6,543 nt of DNA from Verrucomicrobiota bacterium (GCA_025354845.1 JANXMD010000253.1:1-6543), one strand, 5' to 3'; shown: positions 1-6,233, counted from the first letter of the stretch. The notes: generated from the letters alone by a model not told the origin. Program-made: numbers and translations.

Positions 1-248
1 CCAAGATCGACCCGCATGATCTGAGCATTCAGTTGTTCCAGAACGGTCAACTGCGTCAGAACAGCAACACCAGCCAGTTGGTCTTCAATTGCTTCCACCT
101 GGTGAGCTTCATCTCGACCAACATGACCATGTTGCCGGGTGACGTGATCCTGACCGGAACTCCCAGCGGTGTCGGCCCGATTGAGTCAGGTGACCGTCTC
201 GAGGTCCGGATCCAGGGCCTCGCGCCGCTGGTCAACACGGTCAAGTGA
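1..248 (+). CDS. Fumarylacetoacetate hydrolase family protein, C-terminal part
   Basis: The 5' end lies outside the window; the frame is open from base 3 and stops at a TGA at 246-248, giving 81 C-terminal residues. The segment shows the FAH C-terminal hallmarks: an 'NTSQLVF' stretch, then 'MLPGDVILTGTPSGVGP', then 'GDRLEVRIQGLAPLVNTV', which matches the usual PGD-x-I-x-TGTP-x-GVG and GD-x-(V/L)-EV-x-I-x-GL pattern. Members are cytosolic, metal-dependent hydrolases, decarboxylases or isomerases of beta-diketo acids and related intermediates, for example in aromatic compound breakdown or as oxaloacetate tautomerase/acylpyruvase. The N-terminal part with the metal-binding acidic residues is not visible, so the substrate cannot be assigned. 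The next gene, proS, starts 149 bases on and is functionally unrelated. Confidence 0.85.
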   Translation, partial: KIDPHDLSIQLFQNGQLRQNSNTSQLVFNCFHLVSFISTNMTMLPGDVILTGTPSGVGPIESGDRLEVRIQGLAPLVNTVK

Positions 249-300
249 CCCAGGTCGGCAGGGGTCCCGGGTTGAATATCCGGCACCCTCCCCGGCTGTA

Positions 301-323
301 GGATCGGGCCGTCTGACCGATCC
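301..323. repeat. Short inverted repeat between the FAH-family gene and proS
   Basis: GGATCGG at 301-307 is matched exactly by CCGATCC at 317-323 around a 9-base loop. It lies 52 bases after the FAH-family stop and 74 bases before the proS start. No T-run follows, so it is a poor intrinsic terminator; it could be a processing or leader hairpin for proS, or chance in GC-rich DNA. The rest of the 249-397 gap shows no clear promoter or RNA gene. Confidence 0.25.
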
Positions 324-397
324 CTGTGACCCAGGCGCGGTGGATTTCCGCGCTTGATCGTTCCCGAAATTCGTCCGTTTCTTCTCTCCTTGCTGCC

Positions 398-2164
398 ATG
401 CGCTGGACCCAAACTCTGATTCCCACCCTCAAGGAAGTCCCGGCCGATGCCGAGATCATCTCCCACCAGTTGCTCCTCCGGGCGGGCTTGGTGCGCAAGC
501 TCGCGGGAGGACTCTACACCTTCTTGCCGCTCGGACTGCGCAGCCTCAAGAAGGTCGAGCAGATCATCCGCGAGGAAATGAACCGTGCTGGCGCCATCGA
601 GGTATCGATGCCCTGCCTGCAGCCGCCCGAGATCTGGCAGGCGTCCGGCCGTTACGAGACCATGCGCGACGCGCTCTGCCGCGTGAAGGATCGCGCTCAG
701 AAGGAGTGGGTGCTCGGCCCGACTCACGAGGAGGTCATCACCACCCTCGCCGCCGGCGAGATGAATTCCTACAAGCAGTTCCCCAAGAACTTCTACCAGA
801 TCGGCATCAAGTTCCGCGATGAGATCCGTCCGCGCTTCGGCCTGATGCGGGCCAAGGAGTTCATCATGAAGGACGCCTATTCCTTCGACACCACCGATGC
901 CGGCGCGATGGAGAGCTATCGCAAGATGTACGACGCCTACACGCGTATCTTTGCTCGTTGTGGCTTGCAGGCCTTTCCGGTGGAAGCCGATACCGGGGTC
1001 ATCGGCGGCAACCATTCGCACGAGTTCATGGTGCCCGCCGCCACCGGCGAAAACGACGTGGTGTACTGCGAGAAGTGCGGGTACGCGGCAAACATCGAGA
1101 AGGCCATCAGCGGCGTGCCCCGCACCGCCGCGCGCGAGGTCGGGCCGGAGATCGAGAAGTTTGCCACGCCCGGCGTGGTGACTATCGAGGCCCTCGGCAA
1201 GGCACCGTACAGCGTGCCGGCCAACCGTCAGATCAAGACCTTGGTTTACCTCGCCGACAGCCAACCGGTGCTCATTCTGCTGCGTGGTGACGACCAGTTG
1301 AACGAAACCAAGTTCATGGCCCGCACCGGTGCCATCGCGGTGCGGCCGGCCGATGCCAAGAATGAAGCCGACCAGGCTCTGTTTACAGCGCTCGGCGCCA
1401 AGCCGGGATCGCTCGGGGCGATTCGCAACGTGCCCACCGGTTGGAAGGTGTATGCCGACGAGCGTCTCCGCGGCGCGAACGACATGACCACCGGAGCCAA
1501 CGAAGATGGCTTCCATTTCCGTAGCGTTTCCATCGAGCGTGACATCCGGGTCACCGAGTGGCACGACCTGCGCACCGTCACCGCCGGCGAACCGTGCGCG
1601 AAGTGCGGCGGCTCGTTGAAGATCCGTCGCGCCATCGAGGTGGGGCATGTCTTCAAGCTGGGCACCAAATACAGCGAACCGCTCAACGCCACGTTCCTCG
1701 ACGAGACCGGAAAGCGTCTGCCGTCGGTTATGGGCTGCTATGGCATTGGAGTCACCCGCACCCTCCAGGCGGTGATCGAACAAGGAAATGACAAGGACGG
1801 CGTCGTCTGGCCCGTCACGGTGGCGCCCTACCAGGTCTGCATCACGCCGCTTACCGTGGCCGCGGGCAGTGCCCCGATGGTGCTCGCCGAGAAGCTGTAT
1901 GCCGAACTCACCGAGGCCGGCATCGAGGTGCTGCTCGATGATCGCGACGAGCGTCCTGGCGTGAAGTTTAAGGACAGCGAGCTCGTGGGTTTCCCCATCC
2001 GCATTGGCATCGGCGAGAAGTCGCTGGCCAAGGGAGAAGTGGAGATCAAAGCGCGCGCCGGCGCCGTGCAGGGAGTGTCGGTCGACGCCGCAGCGGCCAA
2101 CGTCATCGAGTGGGTCCGAAGCGAATTGGCGCGCCTCAATGCCCCTGCCAAGCCGGTGATTTGA
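398..2164 (+). CDS. proS: Prolyl-tRNA synthetase, bacterial type with editing insertion
   Basis: A cytosolic class II aminoacyl-tRNA synthetase that charges tRNA-Pro with proline, 588 residues, close to the usual ~570 for the bacterial form. Class II motif 1 lies at about 46-72, ending in P72. Motif 2 begins at F139 ('FRDEIRPRFGLMRAKEF', with R140, E142 and R146). Motif 3 is 'GCYGIGVTR', residues 446-454. The insertion (editing) domain sits between motifs 2 and 3, flanked by two CxxC pairs (C224/C227 and C400/C403), and has 'NRQIKTL' with K280 near the position of the editing lysine known in E. coli ProRS. The anticodon-binding domain runs from about 476 to the C-terminus. The ATG at 398 is chosen because 'MRWTQTLIPTLKEVP' is a typical family N-terminus; an in-frame GTG at 326 would add 24 unlike residues. 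There is no Shine-Dalgarno; the leader is pyrimidine-rich. It ends at a strong terminator and is probably monocistronic. Confidence 0.97.
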   Translation: MRWTQTLIPTLKEVPADAEIISHQLLLRAGLVRKLAGGLYTFLPLGLRSLKKVEQIIREEMNRAGAIEVSMPCLQPPEIWQASGRYETMRDALCRVKDRAQKEWVLGPTHEEVITTLAAGEMNSYKQFPKNFYQIGIKFRDEIRPRFGLMRAKEFIMKDAYSFDTTDAGAMESYRKMYDAYTRIFARCGLQAFPVEADTGVIGGNHSHEFMVPAATGENDVVYCEKCGYAANIEKAISGVPRTAAREVGPEIEKFATPGVVTIEALGKAPYSVPANRQIKTLVYLADSQPVLILLRGDDQLNETKFMARTGAIAVRPADAKNEADQALFTALGAKPGSLGAIRNVPTGWKVYADERLRGANDMTTGANEDGFHFRSVSIERDIRVTEWHDLRTVTAGEPCAKCGGSLKIRRAIEVGHVFKLGTKYSEPLNATFLDETGKRLPSVMGCYGIGVTRTLQAVIEQGNDKDGVVWPVTVAPYQVCITPLTVAAGSAPMVLAEKLYAELTEAGIEVLLDDRDERPGVKFKDSELVGFPIRIGIGEKSLAKGEVEIKARAGAVQGVSVDAAAANVIEWVRSELARLNAPAKPVI

Positions 2165-2191
2165 GTTGGGGGTTGAACGGCCTTTAAAATG

Positions 2192-2225
2192 AAAAACCGC
2201 GCGTCTCTCGTGAGGCGCGGTTTTT
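2192..2225. terminator. Two-way intrinsic terminator between proS and the convergent cytochrome gene
   Basis: An A5 run (2192-2196) and CCGCGC (2197-2202) pair with GCGCGG (2215-2220) and a T5 run (2221-2225), an 11-bp perfect stem. CTC (2205-2207) and GAG (2212-2214) can extend pairing inside the loop. On the + strand the stem is followed by T5-G-T4, a classic terminator 28 bases after the proS stop. On the minus strand the A5 run becomes the U-tract, and the hairpin lies 19 bases past the stop of the cytochrome gene, so one structure can serve both converging genes. Confidence 0.92.
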
Positions 2226-2243
2226 GTTTTGGTCGTGGAGGGA

Positions 2244-2825
2244 TTACTTGGCGCCCTGATCAATCCAGGCGCGCACCAACCCGACCTGCTCGGCCGTCAA
2301 GGGCTCGGGGGGCTTGAAGCCTCCCGGTCCACCGCCCGGGCCTCCCGGACCGCCTGGTCCACCAAACCCGCCAGGGCCTCCGGGTCCACCGGGGGGCCGT
2401 CCACCATCGGGACGGGGGCCGCCCGGGCCGCCTTCTGGGCGAGGTCCACCGGGACCTCCGGGGCCACCCGGTCCGCGGCCTCCGGGAGGTCCTTTGCGCT
2501 TCGGGGGCATGACGGTTTCCTCATCGAGACCGGAGATGGCTACGACCAGCGGGCTGTCCTTGCTCTTACCAGCGACGACAACCTTGCCGTCTTCGCCGCC
2601 CTTCAGCACGGCGGCCAGGCTGTCGAGCCGGAGATCACCCTAGGAGCGTTTTTCGCCATGGCAGCCAGTGCACGACGCATCGAACAAGGGCTTGATGTCC
2701 TTTTCGAAGGTGAGGTTTTTCTTAGTGGAGGCGGCGGGAAGCTTGCTGAGGTCGACGGTGGCCGCGAGCGACGCCGCAGCGCCGGCAAGGCCTAGAATGA
2801 GGGCAAGGGGAGTGTGGAGTTTCAT
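2244..2825 (-). pseudogene. Secreted single-haem c-type cytochrome (planctomycete cytochrome c domain), interrupted by an amber codon
   Basis: Read from the ATG at 2825, the frame encodes a signal peptide (cleavage near residue 21, 'SLA|A'), then 'NLTFEKDIKPLFDASCTGCHGEKRS'-type sequence with the haem motif C52-T-G-C55-H56, then TAG at codon 62 (2642-2640). The same frame continues without shift: 'GDLRLDSLAAVLKGGEDG', 'SPLVVAISG', 'MPPKRKGPP', a 58-residue Gly/Pro tract, and 'LTAEQVGLVRAWIDQGAK', stopping with TAA at 2246-2244. This order (CxxCHG, LRLDS, GGE, SPL, MPP, WIDQGA) is that of the PF07635 domain, a haem c module of exported proteins in Planctomycetota and Verrucomicrobiota. The codon after CHGEKRS normally encodes Lys or Gln, one base from TAG, so this is a point nonsense mutation or a sequencing error rather than decay. 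The PQQ dehydrogenase gene at 4147-5499 also ends in TAG, which argues against general amber recoding. No Shine-Dalgarno; the leader is pyrimidine-rich. Confidence 0.85.
2319..2492 (-). repeat. Gly/Pro-rich low-complexity tract inside the cytochrome gene
   Basis: Fifty-eight codons read as repeated GGP, GPGG and GGPRP(E/D) units, with a few Arg, Glu, Asp and Phe. The DNA is an imperfect array of GGTCC/GGGCC/CCACC-like triplets, so polymerase slippage is likely to change its length between strains. It sits between the 'MPP' motif and the 'LTAEQ...WIDQGA' helix of the cytochrome domain, where the family normally has a short loop. It is probably a flexible, proline-stiffened insertion. The opposite strand reads as a PPG-repeat frame, which is an artefact. 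Confidence 0.9.
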
Positions 2826-2869
2826 GACAGAAGAGGGGAGTTTGACCCGGTTTCGGGATGGTCGAGATG

Positions 2870-2891
2870 ACCGGATAGCGAGGGATCCGGT
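2870..2891. promoter_or_regulatory. Inverted repeat in the divergent intergenic region, possible operator
   Basis: ACCGGAT (2870-2876) and ATCCGGT (2885-2891) form a perfect 7-bp dyad with an 8-base spacer, in the 157-base gap between the divergently oriented cytochrome and pseudopilin genes. The geometry fits a dimeric regulator binding two half-sites about 15 bases apart, and could control either gene. In RNA the arms could extend by a G-U and a U-A pair into a modest hairpin with no U-run. I see no convincing -35/-10 pair nearby; a TTGACC at 2842-2847 has no good partner. Chance occurrence in GC-rich DNA is possible. Confidence 0.35.
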
Positions 2892-2973
2892 TACAGCCCC
2901 GGTGTTCGCGGTATTGGACGGCGTGGCAATCCCTGCTTGGATTTCCGCGGTGGATCTGGCATTGGCATTGCTC

Positions 2974-2978
2974 AGGAG
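2974..2978 (+). promoter_or_regulatory. Shine-Dalgarno site AGGAG of the pseudopilin-like gene
   Basis: AGGAG ends four bases before the ATG at 2983. The spacing is short but usable, and it is the only recognisable Shine-Dalgarno near a chosen start in this window. It supports starting at 2983, which places the type IV prepilin-like cleavage signal right at the N-terminus, instead of at in-frame codons further upstream. Confidence 0.6.
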
Positions 2979-2982
2979 TCAC

Positions 2983-4047
2983 ATGATTCGGCGGCGTCCA
3001 AAGGGGAGGGGACGGGGATTCACCCTCATCGAACTGTTGGTGGTGATTGCCATCATCGCCATTTTGGCTGCCCTACTCCTGCCGGCGATCCAGAAGACGC
3101 TGATCAAGGCCCGCCAGACTTGGTGTGCCAGCAACCTTCGACAGGTGGGTATCGCCTTTCACACCTTCTCGCACGACCACGGCGGCCATTTTCCCCAGGC
3201 AGTGCCGGTCTCACAGGGGGGCGTTCTCGAGTATTCCATTTCCGGCCAGCCGCGGTTGGGAGACCTGTGGCTCAAGCCGGAAGTCTTCCGGGTATTGTCG
3301 AACGAGATGGGAAATGTTCGGGTTGCGTTTTGCCCCGCAGTGGTCCGGCAATGGACGGGGTTGCCCTCATTGGGGGCGGCGGCTACCACGTATTTTCTTG
3401 GACTCAGCAGCAGTCCGGATCTGCCCATGTCCTTGGTTTCCGGCGACAACAATCTCGATCCCCGGCCCTTGGCGCCTCCTGGCTCTCCGGCGCACCCGAC
3501 CGGGTCTCAGGCTGGCGTCACGAGCGCCGGGCGTCCCGACTACGCTTGGACTCGGGAGCGTCATGAATTGCGTGGCAACCTCCTCTATGCCGACGCGCAT
3601 GTGGAGGGACATCGCAGTTTGGCGCTGCCTCTCGCTTCGACGACGGCGTCGCGTCCTGGCACGGCCTCCGGAATCTCGCCGGCACGAGGGTACGATGGCG
3701 GCACAGTCGCGGATCCAGGTCGCGTGGGCTCTCCCATGATACCGCGGCCGTCACCCGGTTCGTCGTCGATGTCTACCACGGCCCGCCCGCTGAAGGGGTT
3801 TGCGGCTCCGGATTTCGGGCCTGCCTACGGAGCGCCGAACGCGGTGTCGGCGCCCGCATCGACGGCCTCCGAAGCGACGAACGCGGCGGCCACAGTGCCA
3901 CGTCGGACGCGTCGAGCGCTGCATGAGGACGTGGTTGAAACCACTTTTTGGTGGCTGTACCTCGTGGCCCTGCTCCTCGGGATCGTGGCCGTTCTGTGGC
4001 ACTTCTGGAAACGGCATCGCGACTCGACCGAAGCCTCCGCCTCGTAA
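2983..4047 (+). CDS. Pseudopilin-like protein with prepilin cleavage/methylation signal and extra C-terminal membrane segment
   Basis: A 354-residue protein. The N-terminus is a short basic leader (R3-R5, K7, R9, R11), then G12|F13 with 'FTLIELLVVIAIIAIL', a textbook prepilin peptidase site with Glu at +5 (E17) and a hydrophobic helix to about residue 36. Next come 'WCASNLRQVGIAFHTFSHD' and 'VLSNEMGNVRVAFCP', typical of verrucomicrobial secreted pseudopilin-like proteins, and 'HELRGNLLYADAHVEGH', the H-X9-DG motif with Ala in place of Gly (H194, D204, A205). Such proteins are processed by a PilD-like peptidase and belong to type II secretion or type IV pilus-like machines; the role of this large family is unknown. 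Residues about 212-315 are low-complexity Ser/Pro/Ala/Gly. The C-terminus has a second hydrophobic segment (about 322-342, starting 'FWWLYLVALLLG') followed by KRHR, unusual for the family. No PEP-CTERM motif is present. It precedes the PQQ dehydrogenase gene by 99 bases with no clear terminator. Confidence 0.85.
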   Translation: MIRRRPKGRGRGFTLIELLVVIAIIAILAALLLPAIQKTLIKARQTWCASNLRQVGIAFHTFSHDHGGHFPQAVPVSQGGVLEYSISGQPRLGDLWLKPEVFRVLSNEMGNVRVAFCPAVVRQWTGLPSLGAAATTYFLGLSSSPDLPMSLVSGDNNLDPRPLAPPGSPAHPTGSQAGVTSAGRPDYAWTRERHELRGNLLYADAHVEGHRSLALPLASTTASRPGTASGISPARGYDGGTVADPGRVGSPMIPRPSPGSSSMSTTARPLKGFAAPDFGPAYGAPNAVSAPASTASEATNAAATVPRRTRRALHEDVVETTFWWLYLVALLLGIVAVLWHFWKRHRDSTEASAS

Positions 4048-4054
4048 ACGTACA

Positions 4055-4070
4055 CTCGGACCCTCGGACC
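4055..4070 (+). repeat. Short tandem duplication CTCGGACC x2
   Basis: CTCGGACC is repeated exactly twice in tandem (4055-4062 and 4063-4070) just after the pseudopilin-like stop codon, in the 99-base gap before the sugar dehydrogenase gene. It is probably a small slippage duplication. No terminator is evident in this gap, so transcription may continue into the next gene. Confidence 0.5.
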
Positions 4071-4146
4071 GGCTCTCAGGGTTGTGGATTGGAGCTTGCC
4101 CAGGGGAGGGGTTGTGGCGTTATCTCCGCCCGATCCCATTTTGCGT

Positions 4147-5499
4147 ATGAAGCCACGCTTCTCCCTGCCTGCATTCCTCGTGTCCCTTGGTCTCGCGTCC
4201 GTGCTCACGGCGTTTGGCCAGGAGAATCAACCCCAACCCGCGCAACCCGGCGGAAAACTGCCGAAACCGGTGGGGATCCAACTGGTGAAGGTCGCCGACG
4301 GATTGGTCGATCCCATCCATGTCGCCAGTCCCAAGGACGGTTCTGGCCGTCTCTTCGTCTGCGAGCGCCCCGGTGTGGTGCGCGTCATTAAAAACGGCAA
4401 GGTGCTCGCCAAGCCGTTTCTCGACATCAAGGACAAGACCCTCAGCTCTTTTCTGGAAGAGGGGCTCTACGCCATCGAATTTCATCCCCGCTTCAAGGAA
4501 AACGGAATCTTCTACGTCTGCTACGCCGACCTTTGGTTCAACGGGGCGTCCCTGCTGACTGAGTACCACGTTTCCAAGACCAATCCGGATCAAGCCGATC
4601 CCGACAGCGCGCGGGTGATCCTCCAGCTCGACTTTCCCTACTGCAATCACCACGGCGGCAAGATGGTTTTCGGCCCTGACGGCTACCTGTATATCGGGGT
4701 GGGCGATGGCGGTTGGGAAGGCGACGTGATCAGCGCCGGCCAGGATTTGCACACCTTCCTGGGAAAGATGCTGCGCATCGATGTGAACGGCGGATCTCCG
4801 GACCGCGCCTACACCATTCCCAAGGACAATCCGTTCCTCACTCCGCTGCAGCAAATGACCCTGTTCGGTGTGAGCGAGCTGCAGTTCTCGAAGATCCATC
4901 CCCGGGCCAAGCCTGAAATTTGGGCCTACGGCCTCCGCAATCCGTGGACCTTCTCCTTCGACCGCAAGACCGGAGATCTCTACATGGGTGATGTCGGCCA
5001 GAACCACTGGGAGGAGATCAATTTCCAGCCCGCCTCCAGCAAAGGCGGCGAGAACTATGGCTGGAAGTTGATGTGCGGAAGTCATCCGTTCCCGATTGAG
5101 CTCGAGAAGGGCGCGCCCCGAGTGGGCGTGCTGCCGATTGCCGAATACAGCCACGTGGACCAGGGCATTTGCGTCATGGGTCTCGGCGTGTACCGCGGCA
5201 GTGAGTATCCGTCGCTCGACGGCGTGTACTTCGCGGCCGACTGGGGATCCGGCAAGGTTTGGGGCCTGATGCGTGACGCCGGCAACAAGTGGCAGATGCA
5301 GGAACTGCTCGATCTCGACACGCCGCTGCGCCCGACCGGCGGCGGCGAAGACGAGGCCGGCAACATTTACTTGACCCATGCGACCGCCAACTATGGCGGC
5401 CCCGTGGATCCCTACCAGAGCGAGCGCGGCGCGGTGTGGAAGATCGTTCCAGCCGACAAGGTGCCTGCTGGAGCGCAGACGGCGCCGTTGCAGAAGTAG
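4147..5499 (+). CDS. Secreted PQQ-type sugar dehydrogenase, glucose/sorbosone dehydrogenase family
   Basis: A 450-residue protein with a signal peptide ('MKPRFSLPAFLVSLGLASVL', likely cleavage after G24, 'AFG|Q'). The mature part is a six-bladed beta-propeller of the GSDH family (PF07995): 'RLFVCERPGVVRVIKNGK', 'EEGLYAIEFHPRFKENGIF', 'NHHGGKMVFGPDGYLYIGVGDGG' (split here over two blades; H168 is the expected catalytic base), 'GKMLRIDVNGG', 'IWAYGLRNPWTFSFD' (R264, the family's active-site Arg), 'GDVGQNHWEEIN' (D282, Q285) and 'ENYGW'. Family members such as soluble glucose dehydrogenase and YliI/Asd oxidise aldoses using PQQ and Ca2+ in the periplasm; the actual substrate and acceptor are unknown. 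The ATG at 4147 gives a normal signal peptide; an in-frame GTG at 4114 preceded by AGGGGAGG (4102-4109) is an alternative start adding 11 residues. It lies between the pseudopilin-like gene and a hairpin terminator, 122 bases before the cupredoxin gene. Confidence 0.9.
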   Translation: MKPRFSLPAFLVSLGLASVLTAFGQENQPQPAQPGGKLPKPVGIQLVKVADGLVDPIHVASPKDGSGRLFVCERPGVVRVIKNGKVLAKPFLDIKDKTLSSFLEEGLYAIEFHPRFKENGIFYVCYADLWFNGASLLTEYHVSKTNPDQADPDSARVILQLDFPYCNHHGGKMVFGPDGYLYIGVGDGGWEGDVISAGQDLHTFLGKMLRIDVNGGSPDRAYTIPKDNPFLTPLQQMTLFGVSELQFSKIHPRAKPEIWAYGLRNPWTFSFDRKTGDLYMGDVGQNHWEEINFQPASSKGGENYGWKLMCGSHPFPIELEKGAPRVGVLPIAEYSHVDQGICVMGLGVYRGSEYPSLDGVYFAADWGSGKVWGLMRDAGNKWQMQELLDLDTPLRPTGGGEDEAGNIYLTHATANYGGPVDPYQSERGAVWKIVPADKVPAGAQTAPLQK

Positions 5500-5518
5500 G
5501 CTTCGTTCGAAGTGTTGA

Positions 5519-5562
5519 AACGCCGGGGTCCTGATTCTCCTTGGAATCGAGACCCCGGCGTT
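5519..5562 (+). terminator. Long stable hairpin after the PQQ dehydrogenase gene
   Basis: AACGCCGGGGTC (5519-5530) pairs perfectly with GACCCCGGCGTT (5551-5562), 12 bp. Inside, GATTC (5533-5537) pairs with GAATC (5544-5548) around a six-base loop, leaving only a small internal mismatch. It starts 20 bases after the stop codon. The following TTCCCTT is a weak U-tract, so it could be a terminator or an RNA-stabilising 3' hairpin. It separates the dehydrogenase from the cupredoxin gene. Confidence 0.75.
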
Positions 5563-5621
5563 CCCTTACCGACGCTTGGATTGTATTTTGGGTTTTGAAT
5601 CCGTCGTCTCTCCCCGCTTCT

Positions 5622-6233
5622 ATGATCGCCTTCATGAGTCCCCGTGCGCTGCTCCGTTCATTTTTGTTTCTCGCCTCCGCATTGCGGTTGACCGCCGCAG
5701 ACTTGCTGGCGCCGGCGGTCGATCACGCGACGGCGCATGCCGCCAATGGATTGAAGCGCGAGTGGATCGACGGAGTGAAGCCAACCGACTTCCTGCAGCG
5801 GGGGGAGGGTGACAAGGCGGTGAAGCTTCTGCTGATCGCCGCCTTCACCGAGGCGAATCACGGCATGAACTTCAACGGCTATTCGCATGGAAAGGCCGTC
5901 TACTCGGTGCCCACCGGATGGAAGGTGGAGGTGACCTTCGTCAATCCGAGCCCGGTGCCGCACAGCGCCATCGTCGTGGAGCGCCCCCTGGTGAAGCGCT
6001 TGCAGATGGGGGCGGCGGCGTTCGAGGGCGCATCGGTTCCGAATCCGACCGTCGGCATCGCACTCCAGAAATCCACGTTTACCTTCACGGCCGGAGAAGC
6101 CGGGGAGTACGCGTTCGCCTGCGGGTTTCCCACCCACGCCATCAGCGGTCACTGGGTCGCGTTGGAGGTCCGCGACGATCTTAAACTGCCCACCTTGAAG
6201 CTCGGTGACACCGAGTTGATGACGCTGAAGTGA
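5622..6233 (+). CDS. Sulfocyanin-like secreted cupredoxin (blue-copper domain) with His at the axial position
   Basis: A 203-residue protein with a signal peptide (cleavage near A25, 'LTA|A'). The mature protein carries a cupredoxin domain resembling sulfocyanin (PF06525): 'MNFNGYSHGKAVYSVPTGWKV' (FNFNG-like signature at 82-90, followed by the G-K-x-V-x-x-P-x-G strand), 'VNPSPVPHSAIVV' (first copper ligand H114) and 'YAFACGFPTHAISGHWVALEV' split as C167, H172 and H177. The family normally has C-G-x-x-G-H-A-x-x-G-M-W, with Met as the weak axial ligand; here that position is His, and the Gly before the ligand His is Thr. Such proteins carry electrons in the periplasm or at the cell surface. It follows the PQQ dehydrogenase gene in the same direction, so accepting its electrons is possible but unproven. 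The ATG at 5634 is an alternative start that shortens the signal peptide by four residues. No Shine-Dalgarno is visible. Confidence 0.8.
   Translation: MIAFMSPRALLRSFLFLASALRLTAADLLAPAVDHATAHAANGLKREWIDGVKPTDFLQRGEGDKAVKLLLIAAFTEANHGMNFNGYSHGKAVYSVPTGWKVEVTFVNPSPVPHSAIVVERPLVKRLQMGAAAFEGASVPNPTVGIALQKSTFTFTAGEAGEYAFACGFPTHAISGHWVALEVRDDLKLPTLKLGDTELMTLK

Noticed and set aside
245..335. Ten-base direct repeat GTGACCCAGG at 245-254 and 326-335
   Set aside because: It overlaps the FAH-family stop codon and has no further structure; most likely chance.
249..397. T-box or other leader riboswitch upstream of proS
   Set aside because: A tRNA-sensing leader would be plausible for a synthetase gene, but the 149-base gap has no T-box-like conserved sequence and no terminator/antiterminator pair, only a short 7-bp hairpin.
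326..397. GTG at 326 as the proS start
   Set aside because: The extra 24 residues do not resemble prolyl-tRNA synthetase N-termini, whereas the ATG at 398 begins exactly where family similarity does.
56..2263. 735-codon open frame on the minus strand across the whole of proS and its flanks
   Set aside because: It lies antisense to a certain gene in GC-rich DNA, where codon bias keeps opposite frames open. The translation is rich in His, Gly, Leu, Asp and Arg with no recognisable domain, and it runs through the terminator and the neighbouring gene end.
2314..2643. Plus-strand PPG-repeat, collagen-like frame
   Set aside because: It is the complement of the Gly/Pro tract of the minus-strand cytochrome gene, which has a signal peptide, haem motif and conserved C-terminus on the correct strand.
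4120..5379. 419-codon open frame on the minus strand inside the PQQ dehydrogenase gene
   Set aside because: Same cause: an antisense shadow of a gene with clear family motifs. No domain, signal peptide or ribosome-binding site was seen.
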